Shown piece by piece: positions 54,868 through 63,619 of a DNA stretch of 64,000 bases (positions within the stretch are counted from its first letter, which is position 1; each line of letters opens with the position of its first letter). A model generated the notes under the pieces. That model was not told the origin of the DNA. It saw nothing but the letters and a program-made list of their open reading frames with translations, and made no database searches. This DNA comes from Alphaproteobacteria bacterium (GTDB lineage: Bacteria; Pseudomonadota; Alphaproteobacteria; Acetobacterales; Acetobacteraceae). The position numbers and the translations under genes were made by a program. The stretch lies in assembly GCA_020850755.1 (NCBI GenBank), contig JADZEB010000004.1, positions 186,001 to 250,000 on the forward strand, written 5' to 3'.

Positions 54868-55181
54868 GCGCGCCCGCAAACCCCGCCACGCTGCGCCTGC
54901 CGCGCCTTGCCGAGGCCGACGGCATCGTGACGATCCATCTCGATGGCGAACCCGTTGCAGCAAAGACGGGCGAGAGCGTCGCGGCCGCCCTGCTCGCCGC
55001 TGGGCACCTGCTGCTGCGCACGACAAGCGGCGGCGCGGCGCGCGGCCTTTACTGCGGCATGGGCGTGTGCTGGGAATGCGCGATCCTCGTCGAGGGCGAG
55101 GGGGTGCAGCGCGCCTGCATGGTCGAGGTGCGCGAGGGGCTGCGCCTGCGCCGCCTCGAGGGGCGGGAGGCGGCGCGATGA
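54864..55181 (+). CDS. Small [2Fe-2S] subunit (HcnA/OoxC-like)
   Basis: This 105-residue ferredoxin-like protein has four cluster cysteines: Cys64-x4-Cys69-x2-Cys72 and Cys85 (YCGMGVCWEC ... RAC). It is the electron-transfer subunit of three-component flavin dehydrogenases. The start overlaps the stop of the beta subunit (ATGA at 54864) and its own stop overlaps the start of the alpha subunit, so all three are translated as a unit. Length is normal for this subunit family. Confidence 0.92.
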   Translation: MSAPANPATLRLPRLAEADGIVTIHLDGEPVAAKTGESVAAALLAAGHLLLRTTSGGAARGLYCGMGVCWECAILVEGEGVQRACMVEVREGLRLRRLEGREAAR

Positions 55182-56647
55182 TCGGCACGAACCACAGCGC
55201 TGCCACCGATGGCGCGGATGCCGACATCGCCATCGTCGGCGCGGGTCCGGCCGGCCTGGCCTGCGCGGCCGAGGCCGCAGCGCTTGGCCTCAGCTCGGTG
55301 CTGCTCGACGACAATCCGCGTCCGGGCGGGCAGTATCTGCGCCATCCAGCCTTCGCCACCGCGCCCGAGGATCCGCTCGGCGCCGATGCGCGGCGCCTGG
55401 CAAGCCTGCTCGCGGTCACGGCGCTGCCGCAAGTTTCCTACCGGCCGGGCGCGACGGTGTGGGACCTCCCGGCGCCCGGCGTGCTGGCGGTGGCAGAGGG
55501 CGAGCGCTCCGGGCGCGTGCGTGCCCATGCGATCGTGCTCGCGACCGGTGCCTACGACCGGCCGGCACCCTTCCCCGGCTGGACGCTGCCCGGCGTGATC
55601 TCGGCCGGCGCGGCGCAGAACCTGCTCAAGGGCATGCGCATCCTGCCCGGGCGGCGCGTGGTGGTGGCCGGCAACGGACCGCTATTGATGCTGGTCGCCG
55701 CCAACCTGCTCGCCTGCGGCGTCGAGGTCGTGGCCATCGCCGAGGCCGCACCTGTCTCGCCCCGGCTGTGGCGCGCCTTGCCGTTGCTTCTTTCCCAGTC
55801 CGACCTGCTGATGCAGGCCGCGCGCTGGCGCTACGCCTTCTGGCGCGCCGGCGTGCCCTTCCTGCAAAGCTGGACGATCGCACACGCCACCGGCGCCGAC
55901 CGGGTCGATGGCGCGGTGCTGTGTCCCCTCAACCCCGACGGCACGCGCGACGGTGCGCGCGCCCGCAGCTTCGCCTGCGACAGCATCATTGTCGGCTACG
56001 GCCTGCTTGCCTCGGTGGAGCTTCTCCGCCTGGCGAAGGCCGCGCTGCACTGGGAACCGCAGCGCGGCGGGTTCGTGCCGGTGCGCGATGCGGCTTTCCG
56101 CACCACCGTGCCGGGCGTGTGGGCAGTGGGCGATGGCGCCGGCATCGGCGGGGCGCGGCTGGCCGAGGCAGAAGGCCGGATCGCCGCCCACGCTATCGCG
56201 ACGACGCGCTGCCACCGGGGCGACCAGCGCAGGCTGTCAGATCTGTGCGCGCGCTGGGGCAGGATCGACCAGTTCCGCCGCGGGCTGGAGCAGCTGTTCG
56301 CGGCGCCCTTGCCGCCGCACGGGCCCGTCGGCGACGAGACCGTGATCTGCCGCTGCGAGGAGGTCACCGCCGGGATGCTCGCCGCCGCCCGCGACGGGGG
56401 TGCCGAGAGCGCAGTTCAAGTCAAGGCTGCGACACGCCTCGGCATGGGGCGTTGTCAGGGTCGGAACTGCCTGCCAAGCCTCTCGGCCATGGTCGCACGC
56501 GAGCAGGACGCTTCCCCGGGTGAGGTCGCATGGCCGATGCCGCGCCCGCCCGCGCGCATGATCCCGATCGGCGCGCTGCTGGTCGAGAGCCTGCCGCCGC
56601 CGAACCTGCCGGCCGACCCGCACCTGCCACGCAAGCGCGCAGGCTAG
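55178..56647 (+). CDS. NAD(P)/FAD-type oxidoreductase alpha subunit with C-terminal BFD-like [2Fe-2S] domain
   Basis: This 489-residue flavoprotein has IAIVGAGPAGLACAAEA near the start, a second dinucleotide fold (RVVVAGNGPLLML, 160-172) and VWAVGDGAGIGGA before residue 326. A C-terminal BFD-like cluster site follows: Cys391-x-Cys393 in ICRCEEVT and Cys426-x4-Cys431 in GRCQGRNC. This matches the alpha subunit of opine oxidase/HcnB/D-hydroxyproline dehydrogenase types. Its stop codon is shared base-for-base (CTAG) with that of the convergent ThDP enzyme gene. Confidence 0.92.
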   Translation: MIGTNHSAATDGADADIAIVGAGPAGLACAAEAAALGLSSVLLDDNPRPGGQYLRHPAFATAPEDPLGADARRLASLLAVTALPQVSYRPGATVWDLPAPGVLAVAEGERSGRVRAHAIVLATGAYDRPAPFPGWTLPGVISAGAAQNLLKGMRILPGRRVVVAGNGPLLMLVAANLLACGVEVVAIAEAAPVSPRLWRALPLLLSQSDLLMQAARWRYAFWRAGVPFLQSWTIAHATGADRVDGAVLCPLNPDGTRDGARARSFACDSIIVGYGLLASVELLRLAKAALHWEPQRGGFVPVRDAAFRTTVPGVWAVGDGAGIGGARLAEAEGRIAAHAIATTRCHRGDQRRLSDLCARWGRIDQFRRGLEQLFAAPLPPHGPVGDETVICRCEEVTAGMLAAARDGGAESAVQVKAATRLGMGRCQGRNCLPSLSAMVAREQDASPGEVAWPMPRPPARMIPIGALLVESLPPPNLPADPHLPRKRAG

Positions 56648-58194
56648 AGCGCGAGTTCGATCAAGAACGGGCCGCGCGCCCGCATCTGCGCGGCGAAGAC
56701 GTCGTTGAACGCCTCCATCGTGTCGACGCGCACACCATCGACGCCGAGCCCGCGCGCTAGCGACACCCAGCCGATATCGGGCCGCCCGAGATCGAGCATG
56801 TCGAGCGCGGTGCGACCGGGATTCTTCGCGCCGACATTCATCAGTTCCCCCAGCAGAATCGCATACTTGCGGTTGGCGAAAACGATGATGCAGCAATCGA
56901 GCTTCTCGCGCGCCATGGTCCAGAGCGCCTGCGGCGTGTACATGGCCGAGCCGTCGGCCTGCAACCCGATCACCTTGCGATCGGGGCAGGCCACCGCAGC
57001 GCCGGCCGCCAGCGGCAGGCCGCAGCCGATCGAGCCGCCGGTTATCTGCAGCCAGTCATGCGGCGGCGCGCCATGGGTGATTCCGAAGAAGGCCCGGCCC
57101 GACGTGACGCTCTCATCGGCGATGATGGCATTCTCAGGCATCAGCGCCGCCACAGACAGGGCCACCGCATCCGGCGTGAGCTTGCCGCTTGCCTTCTCGG
57201 CCTTCGGCGCTGCTGGCGCCGCCCAGGCGGCTCCGCGGCAGCCAAGTGCATCCGCCAGTTGCAGGAGCGAATCCTCCACATCCTCATCTGGCTGCGCGAG
57301 GGCGTGGATGTCGCAATCGACCGGGAACAATGTCGAAGGCTTGCCGGGATAGGCGAAGAAGGCCACCGGCGGAGCCTTCGCGCCCACCGCAACGCAGCGC
57401 TTGAAATCGGCGGTGGCAGCCAAGGCGACATCGACGACATAGGGCACGCGCTCGACCGGCAGGCGCCCGCGTCCGCGCTCGATCCGGGCGTTTGCGCCCT
57501 GGGCCATCACCTTGCAGCCGGTGGCCGCAGCGATTCGGCCGGCCATGGCGAGCGAGACCTCGCGCAAGGCAGGGCCACCCAGGAACAGCACGGCGCTCGC
57601 GCCACCTGCGCGCAGTACACGCGCGGCGTTGTCGACAGCCGCCGCGCTGGCCTTGCGCCGCGGCGGAACCGGCAGCGCGCCAGCGGGCCCATCCGCCTCG
57701 TCCCACGCGGTGTTGGCCGGCAGCACCAGGCTCGCGATCTGGCCCGCACCCGATCGCGCCGCCGCAATCGCCGCCGCCGCATCGGCCGCCACGCTGCGCG
57801 CCGACACGGCCGTGCGCACCCAGTGCGAGAAGGGCCGCGCGATACCCTCGGTGTCGGCACCGAGCGGCGCGTCGTAGCGCACATGATACGTCGCGTGGTC
57901 GCCGACGATGTTCACGATCGGGGTGTTGGCGCGCCGCGCATTGTGCAGATTGGCACCGGCATTGGCGAGGCCGGGGCCGCAATGCAGCAGCGTCGCCGCC
58001 GGCTTGCACGTCATGCGGCCATAGCCGTCGGCCATCCCCGACACGACACCCTCGAACAGGCCGAGCACACAGCGCACGCCGGGCACATGGTCGAGCGCTG
58101 CGACGAAGTGCATCTCGGAGGTGCCGGGATTGGTGAAGCAGGTGTCCACCCCGCCGGCGAGAAGCGTGCGAACGAGACTTTCCGCGCCATTCAC
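56644..58194 (-). CDS. Thiamine-diphosphate-dependent enzyme (MdlC/acetolactate synthase-like)
   Basis: This 516-residue ThDP enzyme opens NGAESLVRTLLAGGVDTCFTNPGTSEMHFV. Glu48 in GLFEGVVSGMADGYGRM is the cofactor-activating residue. The metal motif reads QADGSAMYTPQALW, that is ADG rather than GDG, followed by ANRKYAIL, a pattern I recall from a benzoylformate-decarboxylase-like subgroup annotated as acetolactate synthase. The start is taken as GTG at 58194, which aligns with relatives; upstream in-frame sequence has no family likeness. It is convergent with the three-subunit dehydrogenase and only distantly like the ThDP enzyme at 40971. Its 2-oxo acid substrate is unknown. Confidence 0.9.
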   Translation of the reverse strand: MNGAESLVRTLLAGGVDTCFTNPGTSEMHFVAALDHVPGVRCVLGLFEGVVSGMADGYGRMTCKPAATLLHCGPGLANAGANLHNARRANTPIVNIVGDHATYHVRYDAPLGADTEGIARPFSHWVRTAVSARSVAADAAAAIAAARSGAGQIASLVLPANTAWDEADGPAGALPVPPRRKASAAAVDNAARVLRAGGASAVLFLGGPALREVSLAMAGRIAAATGCKVMAQGANARIERGRGRLPVERVPYVVDVALAATADFKRCVAVGAKAPPVAFFAYPGKPSTLFPVDCDIHALAQPDEDVEDSLLQLADALGCRGAAWAAPAAPKAEKASGKLTPDAVALSVAALMPENAIIADESVTSGRAFFGITHGAPPHDWLQITGGSIGCGLPLAAGAAVACPDRKVIGLQADGSAMYTPQALWTMAREKLDCCIIVFANRKYAILLGELMNVGAKNPGRTALDMLDLGRPDIGWVSLARGLGVDGVRVDTMEAFNDVFAAQMRARGPFLIELAL

Positions 58195-58288
58195 GGCAGT
58201 GCGTCTCCCCGGTCGGGATGGGTCAGTGTCCGCCCAGCACTCTAGCGCCTGTGGCACAGGGTGCAACCAGCGGAGCGGAACGCTTGAG

Positions 58289-59704
58289 CTAGCGCGCGGT
58301 CCCGTCGCGTCGCTTCACGTCGGCCGCCCGGGCGACCGAAGCGGCGGCCTCGGACATCACGCTCGACCAGTCGCCGGTGCGCGGCTGGCGGACAAGCCGC
58401 AGGCTCGCATACCAGGGACTGTCCGCCCGCCCGCGCAGCCAGCGGAAATCGGCCGCATGCGGCAGCAGGACGATGCCCGGCCGGCCGAGCGCACCGCAGA
58501 GATGCACGACCGAGGTATCGACCGACACCAGCAGATCGAGTGCGCTCAGCGCCGCCGCCGTTTCGGCGAAGTCGGAAAGCTCCTCGGCAAGGTTGACCAG
58601 CGGTAGCCCTTGCAGGGCCTCCCAGTCGCCCGGCCGCGGCTCGCGCTGGATGCTGAAGAAGCGCGCCCCCGACACTGCGAGAAGGGGAGCCAGCGCCCAG
58701 GTTGCCAGGGAGCGGCCACGGTCGCGCAGATGCGTGGCGCTACCCGCCCAGCACAAGCCCACAGCAAGCTCGTTGCCGGCATGAGCGCCAATGCGCTTGC
58801 GCCACGCGGCGGCCCGTGCCGGATCAGCTTGCAGATAGGCTCCGGGGCTCGGGATCGAACCGAGCCTGGTGGCGAAGATGCGCGGCAGGCTGAACAGCGG
58901 CAGCGACACATCGTGCGGCGGCGTCGGATCCCCGCGCGCGATGACGCGGACATTCGCCGGCAGGTTCGCCGCTTGAACCAGCGAGAGCATCTCGCGGCGC
59001 ACCTCCAGCACCACCGCGCCGCCGCGCTGGGCCGCAAGCGGCACATAGCGCAGCATTTGGATCGCGTCGCCAAACCCCTGCTCGGCGAACAGAAGTAGGG
59101 TTCGCCCGTCCAGGTCGTCTCCCTCCCATTCCGTCGTGTGATGAACACGCTTGGGCGGCTTGGCGCAGCGCCAGCGCTGCTCGAACTCCCGCCATCCCTC
59201 CTCATACTGGCCGGCCGCGAGCAGAAGCTGCGCAAGAATGAAACGCAACTCCGGGACATCGCCGCACGCACCCAGCGCCCGGCGCATGGTCGAGATCGCG
59301 GCATCAAGCTGGCCAAGATCGTGCAGCGTATCGACGAGGTGCTGCCAGACCCCGGCCTGCTTGGGTGCCAATGCGGCCGCGCGAGACAACGCCGCCACGG
59401 CTTCCTGCAATTGCCCTTGGGCCCGCAGCGCGACACCAAGATTGTAGTGCCCCGATGAGAAGTCCGGCGCGATGGCAACCGCGTACCGCTGGCACAGTAT
59501 GGCCTCGGTCCCGCGTCCCATCGCCCGCAGCGTCACGCCACGATTGGACCAGGCGAGATGATCCCGCGGTGCGGCCCCGACGGCACGATCCCAGAGCGCA
59601 AGGGCGTCCTGATGCCTGCCGGCCTTCTGCGCGGCGAGAGCCTGCTGCCACAATTCACGATAAGCGGCCAGCGCCATGTCCTGCATGGCCCCCGTGGCGC
59701 CCAT
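58289..59704 (-). CDS. TPR-repeat protein fused to a glycosyltransferase-9/heptosyltransferase-like domain
   Basis: This protein of about 471 residues has an N-terminal array of TPR units (for example NRGVTLRAMGRGTEAI and NLGVALRAQGQLQEAV), each predicted as helical pairs. A C-terminal ADP-heptose-transferase-like fold follows, with LLLFAEQGFGDAIQMLRY, VGLCWAGSATHLRDRGRS and LLVSVDTSVVHLCGALGRPG. No signal peptide or transmembrane helix is evident. The ATG at 59704 is chosen; the frame extends to a GTG at 59755 and has another ATG shortly downstream. Such TPR-GT9-like proteins are common in alphaproteobacteria and mostly uncharacterised. It is followed (upstream in genome order) by binding-protein genes in the same direction. 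Confidence 0.85.
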   Translation of the reverse strand: MGATGAMQDMALAAYRELWQQALAAQKAGRHQDALALWDRAVGAAPRDHLAWSNRGVTLRAMGRGTEAILCQRYAVAIAPDFSSGHYNLGVALRAQGQLQEAVAALSRAAALAPKQAGVWQHLVDTLHDLGQLDAAISTMRRALGACGDVPELRFILAQLLLAAGQYEEGWREFEQRWRCAKPPKRVHHTTEWEGDDLDGRTLLLFAEQGFGDAIQMLRYVPLAAQRGGAVVLEVRREMLSLVQAANLPANVRVIARGDPTPPHDVSLPLFSLPRIFATRLGSIPSPGAYLQADPARAAAWRKRIGAHAGNELAVGLCWAGSATHLRDRGRSLATWALAPLLAVSGARFFSIQREPRPGDWEALQGLPLVNLAEELSDFAETAAALSALDLLVSVDTSVVHLCGALGRPGIVLLPHAADFRWLRGRADSPWYASLRLVRQPRTGDWSSVMSEAAASVARAADVKRRDGTAR

Positions 59705-59779
59705 CGCGGACTGCGCCTCCTTCTGGCCGGGGATCACGCCGCTTGCCGTCCCCACATGCGCCGTCGGCCCGGTCCCACC

Positions 59780-60823
59780 CTAGCGGATCGGAATCGCATA
59801 CATGAGTCCGCCGCGGGTCCAGAGATCGTTGACGCCCCGCGGCAACTTCAATGCACTGCCCTCGCCCAGATTGCGATGGAACATCTCGCCATAGTTGCCC
59901 ATCTGCTTAATGGCGTTGTAGGCCCAGCGATTATCGAGCCCCATCATACGGCCATGATCGCCTGCGACGCCAAGCAGGCGGCGGATCGCAGGGTTCTGGC
60001 TATTCAACATCGCATCGACATTCTGCGAGGTCACCCCAAGTTCTTCGGCCTCGATCAACGCGAAGACCACCCACTTCACGATGTCGAACCACTGGTCGTC
60101 GCCGTGCCGCACCGCCGGGGCAAGCGGCTCCTTCGAGATGATGTCGGGCAGGACGATGTGCTCGTCCGGGTTCGTGGCAAGGCCGACGCGAATACCGGCA
60201 AGCTGGGAAGCATCGGTGGTGAACGCGTCGCAGCGATTGGCGAGATAGGCCTTGCGTGTCTCCTCGTTGTTCTCGAATACGACAGGCTGGACGCGCAGAT
60301 TGTTGCTGCGTGCCCAATCGGCCAGATTGAGTTCGTTGGTCGTGCCCGAAGTCACGCAGATCGAGGCGCCGTCGAGATCGCGGGCACGCTGCACACCGGC
60401 CGCGCGACGCACCAGAAAGCCCTGCCCGTCGTAGAACGTCACAGCCGTGAAGTTCAGGGCATTTGCATTGTCGCGCGAATGCGTCCAGGTGGTGGTGCGC
60501 GCCAGCACGTCGATCTGGCCGGATTGGAGCGCGGGCAGGCGCTGCTGGCTGGTGAGGCCCGTGAAGCGCACCTTGGTCGCATCACCCAGCACTGCCGCAG
60601 CGATCGCGCGGCAGATGTCCGCGTCGAAGCCGGCATAGTTACCCCGGCTGTCAGGCATGGAGAATCCAGGCGCACCGGTGTGGGCGCCGCATTCCAGCAT
60701 GCCGCGCGCTCGCGTGGCCGCCAGCGTCGGACCCGCCTGCACCTGTGCCAGCGCTTCAACCGACGGGATCAAGGCCGCCACGGCTGCAAAGGCGGCAGCC
60801 AACAGTATCCCTCGTTGCTTCAT
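59780..60823 (-). CDS. General L-amino-acid ABC transporter binding protein (AapJ-like), without permease genes
   Basis: This 347-residue periplasmic binding protein of family 3 has a signal peptide (MKQRGILLAAAFAAVAALIP, cleavage near ALAQ). Mature segments are RGMLECGAHTGAPGFSMPDSRGNYAGFDADICRAIAAAVLG and LAGIRVGLATNPDEHIVLP, with a long C-terminal extension typical of AapJ. GGGGGA precedes the ATG. The permease and ATPase genes (aapQMP) that normally follow are absent; downstream is the TPR-GT9-like gene. It may share a transporter encoded elsewhere. Confidence 0.92.
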   Translation of the reverse strand: MKQRGILLAAAFAAVAALIPSVEALAQVQAGPTLAATRARGMLECGAHTGAPGFSMPDSRGNYAGFDADICRAIAAAVLGDATKVRFTGLTSQQRLPALQSGQIDVLARTTTWTHSRDNANALNFTAVTFYDGQGFLVRRAAGVQRARDLDGASICVTSGTTNELNLADWARSNNLRVQPVVFENNEETRKAYLANRCDAFTTDASQLAGIRVGLATNPDEHIVLPDIISKEPLAPAVRHGDDQWFDIVKWVVFALIEAEELGVTSQNVDAMLNSQNPAIRRLLGVAGDHGRMMGLDNRWAYNAIKQMGNYGEMFHRNLGEGSALKLPRGVNDLWTRGGLMYAIPIR

Positions 60824-60882
60824 AGTGGTGTCCCCCAGTGTTTGTCGTGCGGCCTTGCGCTCGGCGCCGATACACGCCGCCC

Positions 60883-62454
60883 CTAGTTCGCGGGGCGCAC
60901 CCCCATGGCCAAGGTCCGTTCGTCCATCCGCGCAACATAGCTGAGGTTGCGACGCATCGCCCAGTAGTTGATCAACTGGTGGATGGGAATGATGCCCGCA
61001 TCCTCCATCGCCATCTTCACCGCCTGCCGCAGCAGCTCCTCGCGCCGCTCGTCGTCCAGTGTCGCGACAGCCCGGTCGGTAAGGGCGTCAAGTGCCGGGT
61101 TCGAGTAGCGGCCATGATTCACCGAGCCGCGGCTCTGCTCGCGCGAATAGGTCCCCAGCACATTGATCAGCGTATAGGACGCCTCGCCAGTGGAGGACCC
61201 CCAGCCGGACAGGCGCACCGGCAGTTCAAGCCGGGCAGAGCGCGGTGCAAACGCGGTCCAGGGCAGGGCCTGCAAGGTGGTCTGCACGCCGATACGCTGC
61301 CAGAACTGGGCGATGGCCTGCGCAGTCTTGTCATCGTTCGGATAGCGATTGTTGGGCGTGCTGAACACGAGACGGAAACCGTTCGGATAGCCCGCCTCGG
61401 CCAGAAGGCGACGCGCGCGATCGGGGTCGAAGGTCGGCACCGGAACCTGCGGGTTATGGCCGAACACGCCGGGCGGCAGCCACTGGCCATTCGGCCGTGC
61501 CGTGCCCTCCATGACGCGGTCCACGATCGCCTGGCGATTGATCGCGATCGACAGGGCCTCACGGACTCGCCGGTCCTTGAACGGGTTCTGGGAGAGCGGA
61601 TTGCCCGCAGCATCGGCAACGCCTGCCGGCGCACCTGCGGTGAACTGGTCAAGCGTGAGATAGATCATGCGCAGGCCCTGGACCTCCTCGATCCGCACCC
61701 GCTGATCCTGGCGCAGCCGCGGCAGATCGGTCGAGGAAACCTGGTCGATGAAATCGACATCGCCTGCCAGAAGCGCGGCCGTGCGCGCTGTATCGTTTCC
61801 GATGAAGCGGATATTCACCCGCTGCCAGTGCGGCTTCGTTCCCCACCAGTTCTCGTTGCGCTCAAGCGTTGCACTTTCGCCCACGCGGAAGGCCGACAGC
61901 CGGTACGGCCCGGTGCCGGCAGTGGCGCGCATGGCGTTGAAGTCCTCGGTCGTCGCCTTCTCGGCATGCTCGGCCTGCACGATGAACACGGCACCGAGGT
62001 CGATCGGCAACAATGGATGGGGCGAACGGGTGATGATGCGGATCGTGGTCGGATCGACCACCTGCACCTCCCTGATCGCGCGAACGAAACCGGCGAAACT
62101 GCCAGGGCTGTTGGGAACGTTGGGCGGCCGGCGCAGCGACGCCACCACGTCGGCCGCGGTGAAGGGCTTCCCGTCGTGCCAACGCACGTTCGGGCGGAGC
62201 TTGAACTCCCAGGTGGTGTCGTTGATGACGCGCCAGCTTTCCGCAAGGCCAGGCTGCGGGCGGACGCGTTCGTCGCGGACCGTCAAAGCATCGAAGACAT
62301 GCAGTGAAAGCGAAATGTTGGGAGAGGCGTTATAGAAGTGCGGATCGGCAGAATTGAAGGGCGCCGCAAAGCCCATGTTCAGGGTCTGCGCCTGCGCGCT
62401 GCCAAGGGCAACCATGATGCCCAGAGTGCTTGCCACGCTAAGCCGTGCGGCCAT
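60883..62454 (-). CDS. ABC transporter solute-binding protein, family 5 (second copy), without permease genes
   Basis: This 523-residue periplasmic protein of the DppA/OppA class has a signal peptide ending near ALGSAQAQ and the family segments LRPNVRWHDGKPFTAADVVAS and AGTGPYRLSAF. RDERVRPQPGLAESW is the usual early motif. GGGAGG precedes the ATG at 62454. No permease or ATPase lies beside it; the next minus-strand gene is the AapJ-like binding protein 59 bp downstream. It is divergent from a Gfo/Idh/MocA oxidoreductase gene. Orphan family 5 binders can use permeases encoded at another locus. Confidence 0.92.
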   Translation of the reverse strand: MAARLSVASTLGIMVALGSAQAQTLNMGFAAPFNSADPHFYNASPNISLSLHVFDALTVRDERVRPQPGLAESWRVINDTTWEFKLRPNVRWHDGKPFTAADVVASLRRPPNVPNSPGSFAGFVRAIREVQVVDPTTIRIITRSPHPLLPIDLGAVFIVQAEHAEKATTEDFNAMRATAGTGPYRLSAFRVGESATLERNENWWGTKPHWQRVNIRFIGNDTARTAALLAGDVDFIDQVSSTDLPRLRQDQRVRIEEVQGLRMIYLTLDQFTAGAPAGVADAAGNPLSQNPFKDRRVREALSIAINRQAIVDRVMEGTARPNGQWLPPGVFGHNPQVPVPTFDPDRARRLLAEAGYPNGFRLVFSTPNNRYPNDDKTAQAIAQFWQRIGVQTTLQALPWTAFAPRSARLELPVRLSGWGSSTGEASYTLINVLGTYSREQSRGSVNHGRYSNPALDALTDRAVATLDDERREELLRQAVKMAMEDAGIIPIHQLINYWAMRRNLSYVARMDERTLAMGVRPAN

Positions 62455-62575
62455 GACAGATCCTCCCTTTTTCCCAGCCATGCTTTCTGCGACGATGGAC
62501 CGGCAGACGGCCGGGATGCAAGGGGTTTGCAGAGTCGACCCGCCCCAGCACCCTGCCAGGCTCGGGGATTTCATC

Positions 62576-63619
62576 GTGCAGCCGCTTTCCTGGGGTGTCC
62601 TGGGCACCGCCCGAATCGCGCGAGAGAAGCTGTTGCCGGCCATGGCCGCTTCGCCATGCTGCCGAGTCGTAGCTGTCGCGTCCCGCTCCGAACAGGACGC
62701 CGCGGCAGTGATCCGTCTCTACCCTCTGGCCCGAGCCCATCGCGGCTACGAGGCGTTGCTCGGCGATCCCGAAGTCGAGGCGGTGTACATCCCGCTCCCG
62801 AACACAATGCACGCCGAATGGACAATTCGGGCCCTCTCCGCCGGCAAACATGTGCTGTGCGAGAAACCACTCGCGATGAGCACTGCCGACGCCATCGCCG
62901 TCGCCCAGGCCGCCGCGTCCCGGCAGAGGCATGTAGCCGAAGGATTCATGTATCGCCACCACCCGCAATGGCAACGCGTCCGTACACTCCTGGACGAGGG
63001 CGCAATCGGACGCCTGCAAAGCGTGTCGATCTTCTTCGGCTACAACAGGCCCGATCCCGGGAATATCCGCAACCGCGCCGAGTTGGGTGGCGGCGGCCTC
63101 TATGATATCGGCTGCTACGCTGTGTCCGCGGCGCGCTTCGCCTTCGCCGACGAGCCGCAGTCGGTCTCTGCCTTGATGGAGCATGATCCCTCGCTTGGTG
63201 TCGATGTGCTGACGAGTGCGTTGCTGCATTTCCGGAACGGTCATGCCACCTTCACCTGCGGCACGCGGATCGTGTCGCAGCAACGGGTGGTGCTGAGCGG
63301 CGCGCAGGCCCAGATCTCGGTCGAGCGTCCCTTCACGCCCCCGGCGGACCATGCCTGCCGCTTGGTCCTGGCGCGCGACTGGTATGAAGGCGCCGCGGGC
63401 AGGACGGAGGAGGCTCTCGCTGGCGTGGACCAGTACCGGCTGATGGTGGAATCCTTCGTCCGCACGGTGCGCCAGGGACCGCCATCGCCCACGCAGCTTG
63501 CGGACTCGATCGCGAACCTGGAAGTCATCGAGGCCATCGCCAGATCCGCCGCCACGGGCGAGGTTGTCCCGATCACGTGCAGCTCGCGTGCCGGCGCCAC
63601 ACGACAGGGAAGCACATGA
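62576..63619 (+). CDS. Gfo/Idh/MocA family oxidoreductase
   Basis: This 347-residue NAD(P)-dependent oxidoreductase has the Rossmann opening WGVLGTARIAREKLLPA, the NTMHAEWTIRAL segment, the catalytic-type EKP in LCEKPLAMS (the conserved Lys-Pro) and GGGGLYDIGCYAVSAARF. Sugar or inositol dehydrogenases are typical for this family, but polyketide and pseudopeptide roles exist. The start is taken as GTG at 62576, 6 residues before the Rossmann strand; an ATG at 62516 would add 20 uncharacteristic residues. Its stop shares ATGA with the next gene. It is divergent from the family 5 binding protein. Confidence 0.88.
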   Translation: MQPLSWGVLGTARIAREKLLPAMAASPCCRVVAVASRSEQDAAAVIRLYPLARAHRGYEALLGDPEVEAVYIPLPNTMHAEWTIRALSAGKHVLCEKPLAMSTADAIAVAQAAASRQRHVAEGFMYRHHPQWQRVRTLLDEGAIGRLQSVSIFFGYNRPDPGNIRNRAELGGGGLYDIGCYAVSAARFAFADEPQSVSALMEHDPSLGVDVLTSALLHFRNGHATFTCGTRIVSQQRVVLSGAQAQISVERPFTPPADHACRLVLARDWYEGAAGRTEEALAGVDQYRLMVESFVRTVRQGPPSPTQLADSIANLEVIEAIARSAATGEVVPITCSSRAGATRQGST

